NCBI RefSeq assembly: GCF_003119195.2
Contig: NZ_CP022253.1
Coordinates: 1,931,001-1,995,000 of the forward strand
Direction of reading: 5' to 3'
Length of the DNA: 64,000 bases
Source: Azospirillum baldaniorum
GTDB taxonomy: Bacteria > Pseudomonadota > Alphaproteobacteria > Azospirillales > Azospirillaceae
Numbering within the stretch: the stretch's first letter is position 1; each line of letters begins with the position of its first letter. Shown one piece after another: positions 57,401 through 64,000 of this stretch. A program made the translations under genes and the position numbers. The notes beneath the pieces were generated by a model. It had not been told where the DNA came from. It was given only the letters and a program-made list of their open reading frames with translations, and ran no database searches.

Positions 57401-59200
57401 ATGGCCGAAAACCAGGCCCCTGACGTCAAGCTTCCCGACCCGGTGGAGATGTCGCGGGCGATGACCCGCATCGCCGAGCAGAGCCAGCGGCTGGTCACCG
57501 AATTCCTGTCCCGTCAGGCCTCGGACGGCGTCGGCGCGAAGAACCCCGACCCGATGGGCGTCGGCCATGCGTTCCTGGAAATGACCACGCGCATGATGGC
57601 CGATCCGGCCAAGCTGATGAAGGCGCAGATGACGCTGTGGCAGGACTACCTGACCCTGTGGCAGCGCACCACCCAGCGCTTCTTCGGCCAGGAGGCCCAG
57701 CCGGTCATCGCCCCGGCGAAGGACGACCGCCGCTTCAAGGATTCGGCCTGGGACGAGAACACCCTGTTCGACTTCATCAAGCAGTCCTACCTGCTGTCGG
57801 CCCGGTGGATGCAGTCGACGGTCAACGAGGTGGATGGGCTGGACGACCACACGGCCAAGAAGGTCGACTTCTACACCCGCCAGTTCGTCGACGCGATGGC
57901 GCCCTCCAACTTCGTCATGACGAACCCGGAGGTGCTGCGCACGACCATCGAGACGGGCGGCGAGAACCTCGTCAAGGGCCTGGAGCACCTGCTGAAGGAC
58001 CTGGAGCGCGGCAAGGGCGAGCTGCGCATCTCCATGACCGACTACGACGCCTTCCAGGTCGGCAAGAACATCGCCGTCACCCCGGGCAAGGTCGTCTTCC
58101 AGACCGATCTGATGCAGCTCATCCAGTACACCCCGACCACGCCGGAGGTGAACAAGCGGCCGCTGATGATCGTGCCGCCCTGGATCAACAAGTACTACAT
58201 CCTGGATCTGCGCGAGAAGAACAGCTTCATCAAGTGGGCGGTGGACCAGGGCCACAGCGTCTTCGTCCTGTCCTGGGTGAACCCGGATGAGAAGCTGGCC
58301 CAGAAGGGCTTCGAAGACTACATGTTCGAAGGCGTTCTGGCCGCGCTGGACGCCATCGAGAAGGTGACCGGCGAGAAGGACGTGAACGCCATCGGCTACT
58401 GCCTGGGCGGCACGCTGCTGGCCTCCACCCTGTCCTACATGGCCGCCAAGAAGGACGACCGCATCAAGTCGGCCACCTTCTTCACCACCATGCTGGACTT
58501 CACCGAAGCCGGCGAGCTGTCGGTCTTCATCGACGAGGAGCAGCTCACCATGATCGAGAGCCAGATGGCCCAGCAGGGCTACCTGGACGGCTCGAAGATG
58601 GCGACCACCTTCAACATGCTGCGCGCCAACGACCTGATCTGGTCGTTCGTGGTGAACAACTACCTGCTCGGCAAGGACCCGTTCCCGTTCGACCTGCTCT
58701 ACTGGAACAGCGATTCGACCCGCATGCCGGCGGCGATGCACAGCTTCTACCTGCGCAACATGTACCAGAAGAACCTGCTGGCGAAGCCGGGCGCGGTGTC
58801 GCTGGGCGGCGTGCCGATCGACCTGCGCAACGTGAAGACCCCGTCCTTCTTCCTGTCGGCGCGCGAGGACCACATCGCGCCGTGGAAGTCCACCTACATG
58901 GGCGCCCACCTGTTCTCCGGCCCGGTGAAGTTCGTGCTGGCGGCCTCCGGCCACATCGCCGGCGTGGTGAACCCGCCGGCTGCCGGCAAGTACTGCTACT
59001 GGACCAACGCCAAGCTGCCGAAGGCCTCGGACGACTGGCTGGCGTCGTCGGAGCAGACCCCCGGCTCCTGGTGGCCGGAGTGGAACAGCTGGGTCTCCAC
59101 CTTCTCCGAAGGCAAGGTCCCGGCGCGCAACCCGGAAAAGGGCGGCCTGCCCGTTCTGGAAGACGCCCCCGGCTCCTACGCCAAGGTGCGCATCGTCTGA
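57401..59200 (+). CDS. phaC: class I poly(3-hydroxyalkanoate) synthase
   Basis: 599 residues, standard for class I. N-terminal PhaC domain, then an alpha/beta hydrolase fold with the lipase-like box IGYCLGGTLLAS, catalytic Cys334, Asp in LSAREDHIAPW and His in LAASGHIAG; PPWINKYYILDL is also diagnostic. It polymerises hydroxyacyl-CoA on granules. AAGAAGGACC precedes the ATG. No phaA, phaB or phasin gene is adjacent. Two tandem terminators follow. Confidence 0.96.
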   Translation: MAENQAPDVKLPDPVEMSRAMTRIAEQSQRLVTEFLSRQASDGVGAKNPDPMGVGHAFLEMTTRMMADPAKLMKAQMTLWQDYLTLWQRTTQRFFGQEAQPVIAPAKDDRRFKDSAWDENTLFDFIKQSYLLSARWMQSTVNEVDGLDDHTAKKVDFYTRQFVDAMAPSNFVMTNPEVLRTTIETGGENLVKGLEHLLKDLERGKGELRISMTDYDAFQVGKNIAVTPGKVVFQTDLMQLIQYTPTTPEVNKRPLMIVPPWINKYYILDLREKNSFIKWAVDQGHSVFVLSWVNPDEKLAQKGFEDYMFEGVLAALDAIEKVTGEKDVNAIGYCLGGTLLASTLSYMAAKKDDRIKSATFFTTMLDFTEAGELSVFIDEEQLTMIESQMAQQGYLDGSKMATTFNMLRANDLIWSFVVNNYLLGKDPFPFDLLYWNSDSTRMPAAMHSFYLRNMYQKNLLAKPGAVSLGGVPIDLRNVKTPSFFLSAREDHIAPWKSTYMGAHLFSGPVKFVLAASGHIAGVVNPPAAGKYCYWTNAKLPKASDDWLASSEQTPGSWWPEWNSWVSTFSEGKVPARNPEKGGLPVLEDAPGSYAKVRIV

Positions 59201-59285
59201 TGCCCCGAATCCGGAGGGCGGTTTGCCGCCCTCCGGATGCCCGGGACCGTCGGAGCGGCGGGCCACAAGAGATGGCCCATAAGAA

Positions 59286-59353
59286 AAGGCCCCGGACAAA
59301 TGTCCGGGGCCTTTTCCTTTGTCGGCGAAAGCCCCGGACCGAAGTCCGGGGCT
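59286..59353. terminator. two tandem hairpins after phaC
   Basis: First stem AAGGCCCCGGACA / TGTCCGGGGCCTT (59286-59313) followed by TTCCTTT. Second stem AGCCCCGGAC / GTCCGGGGCT (59330-59353). The two share the core CCCCGGAC and serve the convergent phaC and ompA-like genes. Confidence 0.85.
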
Positions 59354-59379
59354 CCGTGTCCCGAAAGGGAACCTGCGCC

Positions 59380-59967
59380 TTACGACGACGGGGCGTTCGC
59401 ACCGCGCGGCAGGATCTGCGCACGACGGTTGGACGGCTCGCGGACGTTCGGGCCGGTCTGCACCAGGAGCTGGCTCTCGCCCTTGCCCTCGGTGGTGATG
59501 GCGCCGGCGGCGATGCCCTTGGAGACGAGGGCCTGCTTCACCGCCTCGGCGCGACGCACCGACAGACGCTGGTTGTAGGCCGGCGAACCCGAGGTGTCGG
59601 TGTGGCCGACGACATGGACGCGGGCGTTGGCGCCCTTGCCGATGGCGGCGGCCGCATCGCCGATCACGCGATCGGCGGCCGGGGTGACGTTGGCCTTATC
59701 CCAGTCGAAGAACACGAGGTATTCGGTCTGGGCGCGGGCGGCCGGGGCCGGGGCAACCGCCGGAGCGGCGGCCGGCGGGCACTTGAAGCTGCCCTGGTGG
59801 GTGGCGTAGCCGCCATCCGCCGTGCGGACCGGGGTGTCGTTCCAGCCGATGACCGGGTTGCACCACTCGGCGGTGTCGGCGCTCTGGGCCTGAGCCCCGG
59901 CGGTCAGGCCGAAAGCGACGACGGCGGCCGGCACGACGGCCATGGTAGCGCGGAAGAAGCTGTTCAT
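59380..59967 (-). CDS. OmpA-family peptidoglycan-binding protein
   Basis: 195 residues. Signal peptide 1-27 (cleavage after AGAQAQ). A short N-terminal region with a Cys pair (EWCNPVIGW, FKCPP) is followed by an Ala/Pro linker and a C-terminal OmpA-like domain: EYLVFFDWDKANVTPAADRV, VHVVGHTDTSGSPAYNQRLSVRRAEAVKQAL, NRRAQI. It anchors the outer membrane to peptidoglycan. There is no beta-barrel. The upstream spacer 59968-60180 has no recognised feature. Confidence 0.9.
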   Translation of the reverse strand: MNSFFRATMAVVPAAVVAFGLTAGAQAQSADTAEWCNPVIGWNDTPVRTADGGYATHQGSFKCPPAAAPAVAPAPAARAQTEYLVFFDWDKANVTPAADRVIGDAAAAIGKGANARVHVVGHTDTSGSPAYNQRLSVRRAEAVKQALVSKGIAAGAITTEGKGESQLLVQTGPNVREPSNRRAQILPRGANAPSS

Positions 59968-60180
59968 TTCTCCACTCCCTTAGAGACACACTCCCTACCG
60001 CTTGGTTCGCGGAGGACGAATCGCACAAACGATAGGACATATCGCGTGCATGTAACGTGACAAAACGCGAAACATGTGGGGTTTGTCCACGTACAAACAT
60101 ACCCTCCGGAAGTCCTACACGTTTCGTGCCGGTGTCACTGTTGCTAGTATGCCACAGTGCTGCGACGCACTAAAGAGGTA

Positions 60181-60738
60181 TTAGCCTTCTCTGTAGATTT
60201 GAGCAAGCCGCACGTAGTTCCGGATGTTTACCGGGAAGAAAGATGTGTCCTTTTCCGTAAGTGCACGCACGGGTCTTGCGGGACTTCCGGCCCAAAGTTG
60301 CCCCGTTGCCACACGCTTCCCAGGGGTCACCAGAGCCCCGGCGGCCACCATGGCCCCCGACTCGACGTAGGCACCGTCCATGACGCAGGCCTGCATGCCG
60401 ATGAAGCAGCCGCCCTCCAGCGTGCAGGCGTGCAACAGGGCCATGTGACCGATCGACACGTCGTCGCCGATGTAGGTCCCCTGCCCCGCCGACGCGACGT
60501 GAATCACGGTACCGTCCTGGATGTTGGTGCGCGCACCGATTCGGATCTCGTTCACGTCGCCGCGGATCGTGCAGCCGAACCAGACACTGCTGCCCGGCCC
60601 GATCTCCACATCGCCGATGACCGAGGCCGTCGGCGCCACATAGACGCTGGGGTCGATCTTCGGGTGCGTGCCCTGGAAGGGCAATATCAGGCCGGACATC
60701 GCAGGCAATTTTTCCTCGGGCTGTTTCTCTTCTGTCAC
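60181..60738 (-). CDS. gamma-class carbonic anhydrase-like hexapeptide protein, second copy
   Basis: 185 residues from GTG 60738, which overlaps the argC stop as GTGA; ATG 60699 (MSGLILPF) is the alternative and matches the usual family start. Hexapeptide repeats: VIGDVEIGPGSSVWFGCTIRGD, NIQDGTVIHV, SIGHMALLHACTLEGG, with His in IHV and IGHMALLHA. Likely a trimeric carbonic anhydrase or acyltransferase-like protein. Clearly distinct from the copy at 5.4 kb. Coupled to argC. Confidence 0.86.
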   Translation of the reverse strand: MTEEKQPEEKLPAMSGLILPFQGTHPKIDPSVYVAPTASVIGDVEIGPGSSVWFGCTIRGDVNEIRIGARTNIQDGTVIHVASAGQGTYIGDDVSIGHMALLHACTLEGGCFIGMQACVMDGAYVESGAMVAAGALVTPGKRVATGQLWAGSPARPVRALTEKDTSFFPVNIRNYVRLAQIYREG

Positions 60739-61787
60739 GGGAACAGCGGAGCCTGCTCCAGGCCGGTCGTCTCGCCCAGGCCGAACATGACGTTCATGTT
60801 CTGGATGGCTTGGCCGGAGGCGCCCTTCACCAGATTGTCGATGACCGAGACGATGATGGCGCCGCGCGGGGTGCGGTCGGGGAAGACGCCGATCAGCGCC
60901 TGGTTGGAGGCGCGGACGTGGCGGGTCGCCGGGGCGATGCCCGCCGCCGTGACGTTCACGAAGGGCTCCGATTCGTAGCGCGCGGTCAGGGTGGCGCGCA
61001 GGTCGTCGGCGGTGACCCCGTCGGCCATGCGGACGTAGATCGTCGCCATCATGCCGCGGTTCATCGGGACGAGGTGCGGCGTGAAGCTGACCGTCACCGG
61101 ACGCCCGGCGGCCAGCCGCAACTCCTGCTCGATCTCCGGCATGTGGCGGTGATGGCCGACGCCGTAGGCGTTGAAGCCCTCCGACACCTCGGTGAAGAGA
61201 TTCTGCTGCTTGGCGTCGCGCCCGGCGCCGGACACGCCCGACTTGGCGTCGATCACGATGCCGCCCGGCTCGATCATCTCATCCATCAGCAGCGGCAGCA
61301 AAGCCAGCAGCGAGCAGGTCGGGTAGCAGCCGGGGTTGGCGACCACGCGGGCCTTGCGCACGCCCTGCCGGTTGAACTCGGTCAGCCCGTAGGCGACCTC
61401 CTTCTGAAGCTCCACGGCGCGGTGCTCATGCCCGTACCAGGTGGCGTATTCGGCGGGGTCGGACAGGCGGAAGTCGGCGGACAGGTCCACCACCTTGATG
61501 TGGCGCGGCAGGCCGGCGATGACCTCCTGCGTGGTGCCGTGCGGCAGGGCGCAGAAGACGGCGTCCAGCTTGTCCCAGGCGACCTCCTCGATCTTCACGA
61601 GGCCGGGCAGGTTGAACTGGCCCAGATGCGGGAACACCTCCGCCATGGGCTTCCCCGCCTGTCGCTCGGCCGTCAGCGCGCAGATCTCCACGCCGGGATG
61701 GCGGAGAAGCATGCGCACCAGCTCGGCGCCGGTGTAACCGGACGCGCCAAGAATGCCGACGCGGATGGGGGAAGTGCTGTTGGCCAT
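60735..61787 (-). CDS. argC: N-acetyl-gamma-glutamyl-phosphate reductase
   Basis: 350 residues. NADP site: VGILGASGYTGAELVRMLLRHP. Catalytic Cys154 in VANPGCYPT. The His in GHHRHMPEIEQEL and the GMMATIYV segment complete the family pattern. It makes N-acetylglutamate semialdehyde in arginine synthesis. It lies after rplM-rpsI on the same strand, separated by a terminator, an order usual in Rhodospirillales. Confidence 0.96.
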   Translation of the reverse strand: MANSTSPIRVGILGASGYTGAELVRMLLRHPGVEICALTAERQAGKPMAEVFPHLGQFNLPGLVKIEEVAWDKLDAVFCALPHGTTQEVIAGLPRHIKVVDLSADFRLSDPAEYATWYGHEHRAVELQKEVAYGLTEFNRQGVRKARVVANPGCYPTCSLLALLPLLMDEMIEPGGIVIDAKSGVSGAGRDAKQQNLFTEVSEGFNAYGVGHHRHMPEIEQELRLAAGRPVTVSFTPHLVPMNRGMMATIYVRMADGVTADDLRATLTARYESEPFVNVTAAGIAPATRHVRASNQALIGVFPDRTPRGAIIVSVIDNLVKGASGQAIQNMNVMFGLGETTGLEQAPLFP

Positions 61788-61861
61788 GGACGCTGTTCCT
61801 TTTGACGCACGGGGATGGGCACGGAACGGTGAAGACGAATGAAACAGACCTGAAACAAAAA

Positions 61862-61886
61862 AGGGGCGTCCCGTCGGGACGCCCCT
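61862..61886 (-). terminator. terminator of rplM-rpsI
   Basis: Stem AGGGGCGTCCCG / CGGGACGCCCCT, followed on the minus strand by TTTTTTGTTTC. Confidence 0.9.
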
Positions 61887-61922
61887 CGCTTGTACAGCAG
61901 TAACGCGGGTCCGCGGTAGGCT

Positions 61923-62405
61923 TTAGCGCTTCGAGAACTGGAAGCTGCGGCGGGCCTTGGCCTTGCCGTACTTCTTACGCTCGACGACGCGGGCGTCGCG
62001 GGTCAGGAAGCCGGCGGCCTTCAGCGGCGGACGGAGCGCCGGCTCGAAGTAGGTCAGCGCCTTGGAGATGCCGTGACGGACCGCACCGGCCTGACCGGAC
62101 AGACCACCGCCGGCCACCGTGACCATCACGTCGAACTGGTCGGCGCGGTCGGTGATGCCGAACGGCTGGGCGATCATCATGCGCAGCACGGGGCGGGCGA
62201 AGTAGACTTCCTGGTCGCGGCCGTTGATGACGATCTTGCCGGAGCCCGGCTTGATCCACACGCGGGCGACGGCGTCCTTGCGCTTGCCGGTGGCGTAGGC
62301 GCGGCCCTGGGCGTCCAGCTTCGGGGCGACCACTTCGGCGGAGGCGGCGGCCGGAGCGGCAGCGATGTCCTTCAGGCCGGAAAGGGTGGTGGTAACCTGA
62401 GCCAT
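61923..62405 (-). CDS. rpsI: 30S ribosomal protein S9
   Basis: 160 residues, with an alphaproteobacterial N-terminal extension of about 30 residues (Ala-rich) before [20 protein letters not shown]. The C-terminus [17 protein letters not shown] is the conserved tail that reaches the P site. It follows rplM by four bases. Together they form the standard L13-S9 operon. Confidence 0.98.
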   Translation of the reverse strand: MAQVTTTLSGLKDIAAAPAAASAEVVAPKLDAQGRAYATGKRKDAVARVWIKPGSGKIVINGRDQEVYFARPVLRMMIAQPFGITDRADQFDVMVTVAGGGLSGQAGAVRHGISKALTYFEPALRPPLKAAGFLTRDARVVERKKYGKAKARRSFQFSKR

Positions 62406-62409
62406 TGGA

Positions 62410-62874
62410 TTACGCGCTCCGCTTATTCTTCGGGTTCATGGCCGCAACGTCGAGAGCGACCGGCTGCTGCGCCTCGTGCGGGTGGGCGGCGCCCTTGTAG
62501 ACCTTCAGGTGGGTCATCACCTTGCGGCCGAGCGGACCGCGCGGAACCATGCGCTCCACGGCCTTCTCGATCACGCGCTCCGGGTACTTGCCATCCAGGA
62601 TCTGGCCCTTGGAACGGCCCTTGATGCCGCCCGGATAACCGGTGTGCCAGTAGAAGATGTCGTCCTGGCGCTTGTTGCCGGTCAGCTTGACCTTCTCCGC
62701 GTTGATCACGACGACATGGTCGCCGCAATCCATGTGCGGGGTGAAGGTCGGCTTGTTCTTGCCGCGCAGGATGTTCGCCAGGATGCTGGCAAGCCGGCCG
62801 AGAACGAGGCCGTCGGCATCGACGACGTACCACTTCTTCTCGATGTCGGTCGGCTTCAGATTGAAGGTCTTCAT
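62410..62874 (-). CDS. rplM: 50S ribosomal protein L13
   Basis: 154 residues. Signatures: [61 protein letters not shown] 62874 (MKTFNLKP) is preferred over an upstream GTG at 62880. First gene of the operon with rpsI. The promoter is expected in 62880-63070; no element was recognised there. Confidence 0.97.
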   Translation of the reverse strand: MKTFNLKPTDIEKKWYVVDADGLVLGRLASILANILRGKNKPTFTPHMDCGDHVVVINAEKVKLTGNKRQDDIFYWHTGYPGGIKGRSKGQILDGKYPERVIEKAVERMVPRGPLGRKVMTHLKVYKGAAHPHEAQQPVALDVAAMNPKNKRSA

Positions 62875-63070
62875 CGCCACACTCGTTGACTAAACGTGGA
62901 TCGGCGGGCCACCGAAACTGGACGTTCAATCCCCGGGGCGCCGAAGCGGCCGGTTTTGTACGCAGCGCAGGGGTACTCTGTCAACGGAAAAATATCCGTT
63001 TCATATCAAAGCCCTACGAGCACGGTATCATTTTACCGTGAAAGCAAAGACATTGATATCATTGGTGTTT

Positions 63071-63553
63071 TCAGGACATTTCCGGATCGTGGTATCCTGA
63101 TACCGCGAGCGTCACCGGGTCGTGCGGCGGAATCGAGTAGGTGCCGGTGGCGTGGGCGACGGGCTCCGGATCGCCCTCGGAGAACAGCAGGACTTCGCCA
63201 TAGGCCAGCCGCTTGCCCATCTTCAGGATCCGGCAATTGGCGGTGATGGCGACCGGCGCCGGACGGCGCAGGAAGTTGATGGTCATGCTGGTGGTCACCG
63301 CCAGTTCCACCCGCCCGATCAGGCTGAGCACGGCGGCGTAGAGCGCCACGTCGGCCAAGCCGAACATCGCCGGCCCGGTCACCGTGCCGCCGGGACGGAC
63401 GAAGCTGTCGTTGTAGGGCAGCTTCATGCGCACGGTCCCGGCGCCAAGTTGCTCGATGGTGATTCCATAATTGCCGACCAGCGGCACGCCCTCGCGAATC
63501 AGGGCTTCCAGTTCCTCGGCGGACACGACCGGCGCGCTCATTCCCTCACCCAT
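63071..63553 (-). CDS. PaaI-type hotdog thioesterase
   Basis: 160 residues. Hotdog fold with VRPGGTVTGPAMFGLADVALYAAVLSLIG, where the Asp and Asn/Gly region forms the active site, and VTTSMTINFLRRP in the central strand. It hydrolyses acyl-CoA thioesters in the cytosol. Two starts are possible: ATG 63553 or ATG 63541 (MSAPVV), neither with a well-spaced ribosome site. It faces away from the enoyl-CoA hydratase gene. Confidence 0.85.
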   Translation of the reverse strand: MGEGMSAPVVSAEELEALIREGVPLVGNYGITIEQLGAGTVRMKLPYNDSFVRPGGTVTGPAMFGLADVALYAAVLSLIGRVELAVTTSMTINFLRRPAPVAITANCRILKMGKRLAYGEVLLFSEGDPEPVAHATGTYSIPPHDPVTLAVSGYHDPEMS

Positions 63554-63800
63554 GGATTTTCTTATGGAGGCCCGATCATGGCGGACATTCCCCGGCCCGC
63601 CAAGCGCATCGCGGTGCCGTCTATTTTACACAACCATCCGAGGCCAAACGGCATTAAATCTACAAACGTTATCAACAAATAGGTTGAGTTGTCCGCCTTG
63701 GCACCGTTAGATGAACGGACCACACGCCCGGTTCCGTGGCGGGGGCGGTCGGGGTACTGTTCCCGCCAACGATCAAAACATCCGGGAGGATTGGACAGCG

Positions 63801-64000
63801 ATGAACGACACCCCGCCCCTCATCGGCGACGACGCGCCGCTGGTTCTCCGCGAGGACCGCGACGGAGTCGCCACCCTGACGCTGAACCGCCCGCAGGCGC
63901 GCAACGCCCTGTCCGTCGGGCTGATGGGCGCGCTGCAGGCGGAGCTGGACACCATCCACCAGGACTCCACGGTCCGCGCCGTGGTGCTGGCCGGGGCCGG
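63801..64000 (+). CDS. enoyl-CoA hydratase/isomerase family protein (3' end outside window)
   Basis: The first 66 residues are visible. DGVATLTLNRPQARNALSVGLMGALQAEL and RAVVLAGAG are the crotonase N-terminal strands leading to the oxyanion hole. GGGAGGATT precedes the ATG. The reaction cannot be fixed without the rest. Confidence 0.88.
   Translation, partial: MNDTPPLIGDDAPLVLREDRDGVATLTLNRPQARNALSVGLMGALQAELDTIHQDSTVRAVVLAGA

Overview
The window looks like chromosomal DNA from a high-GC alphaproteobacterium of the Rhodospirillales, most likely Azospirillum or a close relative. The evidence is the strong G/C bias at third codon positions, the three-subunit transhydrogenase (pntAA-pntAB-pntB) of the Rhodospirillum type, alphaproteobacterial sucCD, a class I PHA synthase, the rplM-rpsI operon and a CCA-encoding tRNA-Glu. 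No database was searched, so the genus is an inference.

Layout. 0-6.7 kb: end of a LuxR-type response regulator, a PfpI/DJ-1 protein, a PRC-barrel protein, dadA divergent from a TyrR-family regulator with three TyrR-like boxes between them, a FmdB zinc ribbon, a gamma-carbonic anhydrase and a TauE/SafE exporter. 6.7-43.7 kb: a large oxalate/glyoxylate region with three CBS proteins, a PPDK lacking its C-terminal domain, pyruvate kinase, two paralogous GntR regulators, thiE and thiC (with TPP riboswitch), gcl-hyi-glxR-glycerate kinase, three OxlT-type transporters, sucCD, frc, oxc, pntAA-AB-B, a PanE-family reductase, a GNAT acetyltransferase and an HDAC-family deacetylase. A MetR-like regulator with a divergent MFS gene is embedded in it. 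43.8-50.8 kb: aldo/keto reductase, tRNA-Glu, recJ, an XRE regulator, an IS5-type remnant whose inverted repeats enclose a histidine kinase, and a gldA-like gene. 50.8-64 kb: glpX, aminotransferase-hom, MarR-MFS, phaC, an OmpA-like protein, argC with a second gamma-carbonic anhydrase, rplM-rpsI, a thioesterase, and the start of an enoyl-CoA hydratase.

How the central region may work. Oxalate enters through OxlT-like carriers. Frc makes oxalyl-CoA and Oxc decarboxylates it. Part of the oxalyl-CoA may be reduced to glyoxylate by the PanE-like enzyme, with NADPH from transhydrogenase. Gcl, Hyi/GlxR and glycerate kinase then take glyoxylate to 2-phosphoglycerate, and pyruvate kinase and the PPDK-like protein act at the PEP/pyruvate node. 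Both ThDP enzymes (Gcl, Oxc) lie near thiE and thiC.

The most interesting signal is a palindrome related to TGGTATACCA. It recurs between about 6.75 and 41.9 kb in front of tauE, CBS genes, three oxlT-like genes, a 62-codon membrane ORF, gntR2, the panE-like gene, the GNAT gene and the HDAC gene. I did not see it in the rest of the window. It fits an operator for the two FadR-type GntR paralogues and suggests one regulon joining oxalate transport, adenylate sensing (CBS) and reversible protein acetylation.
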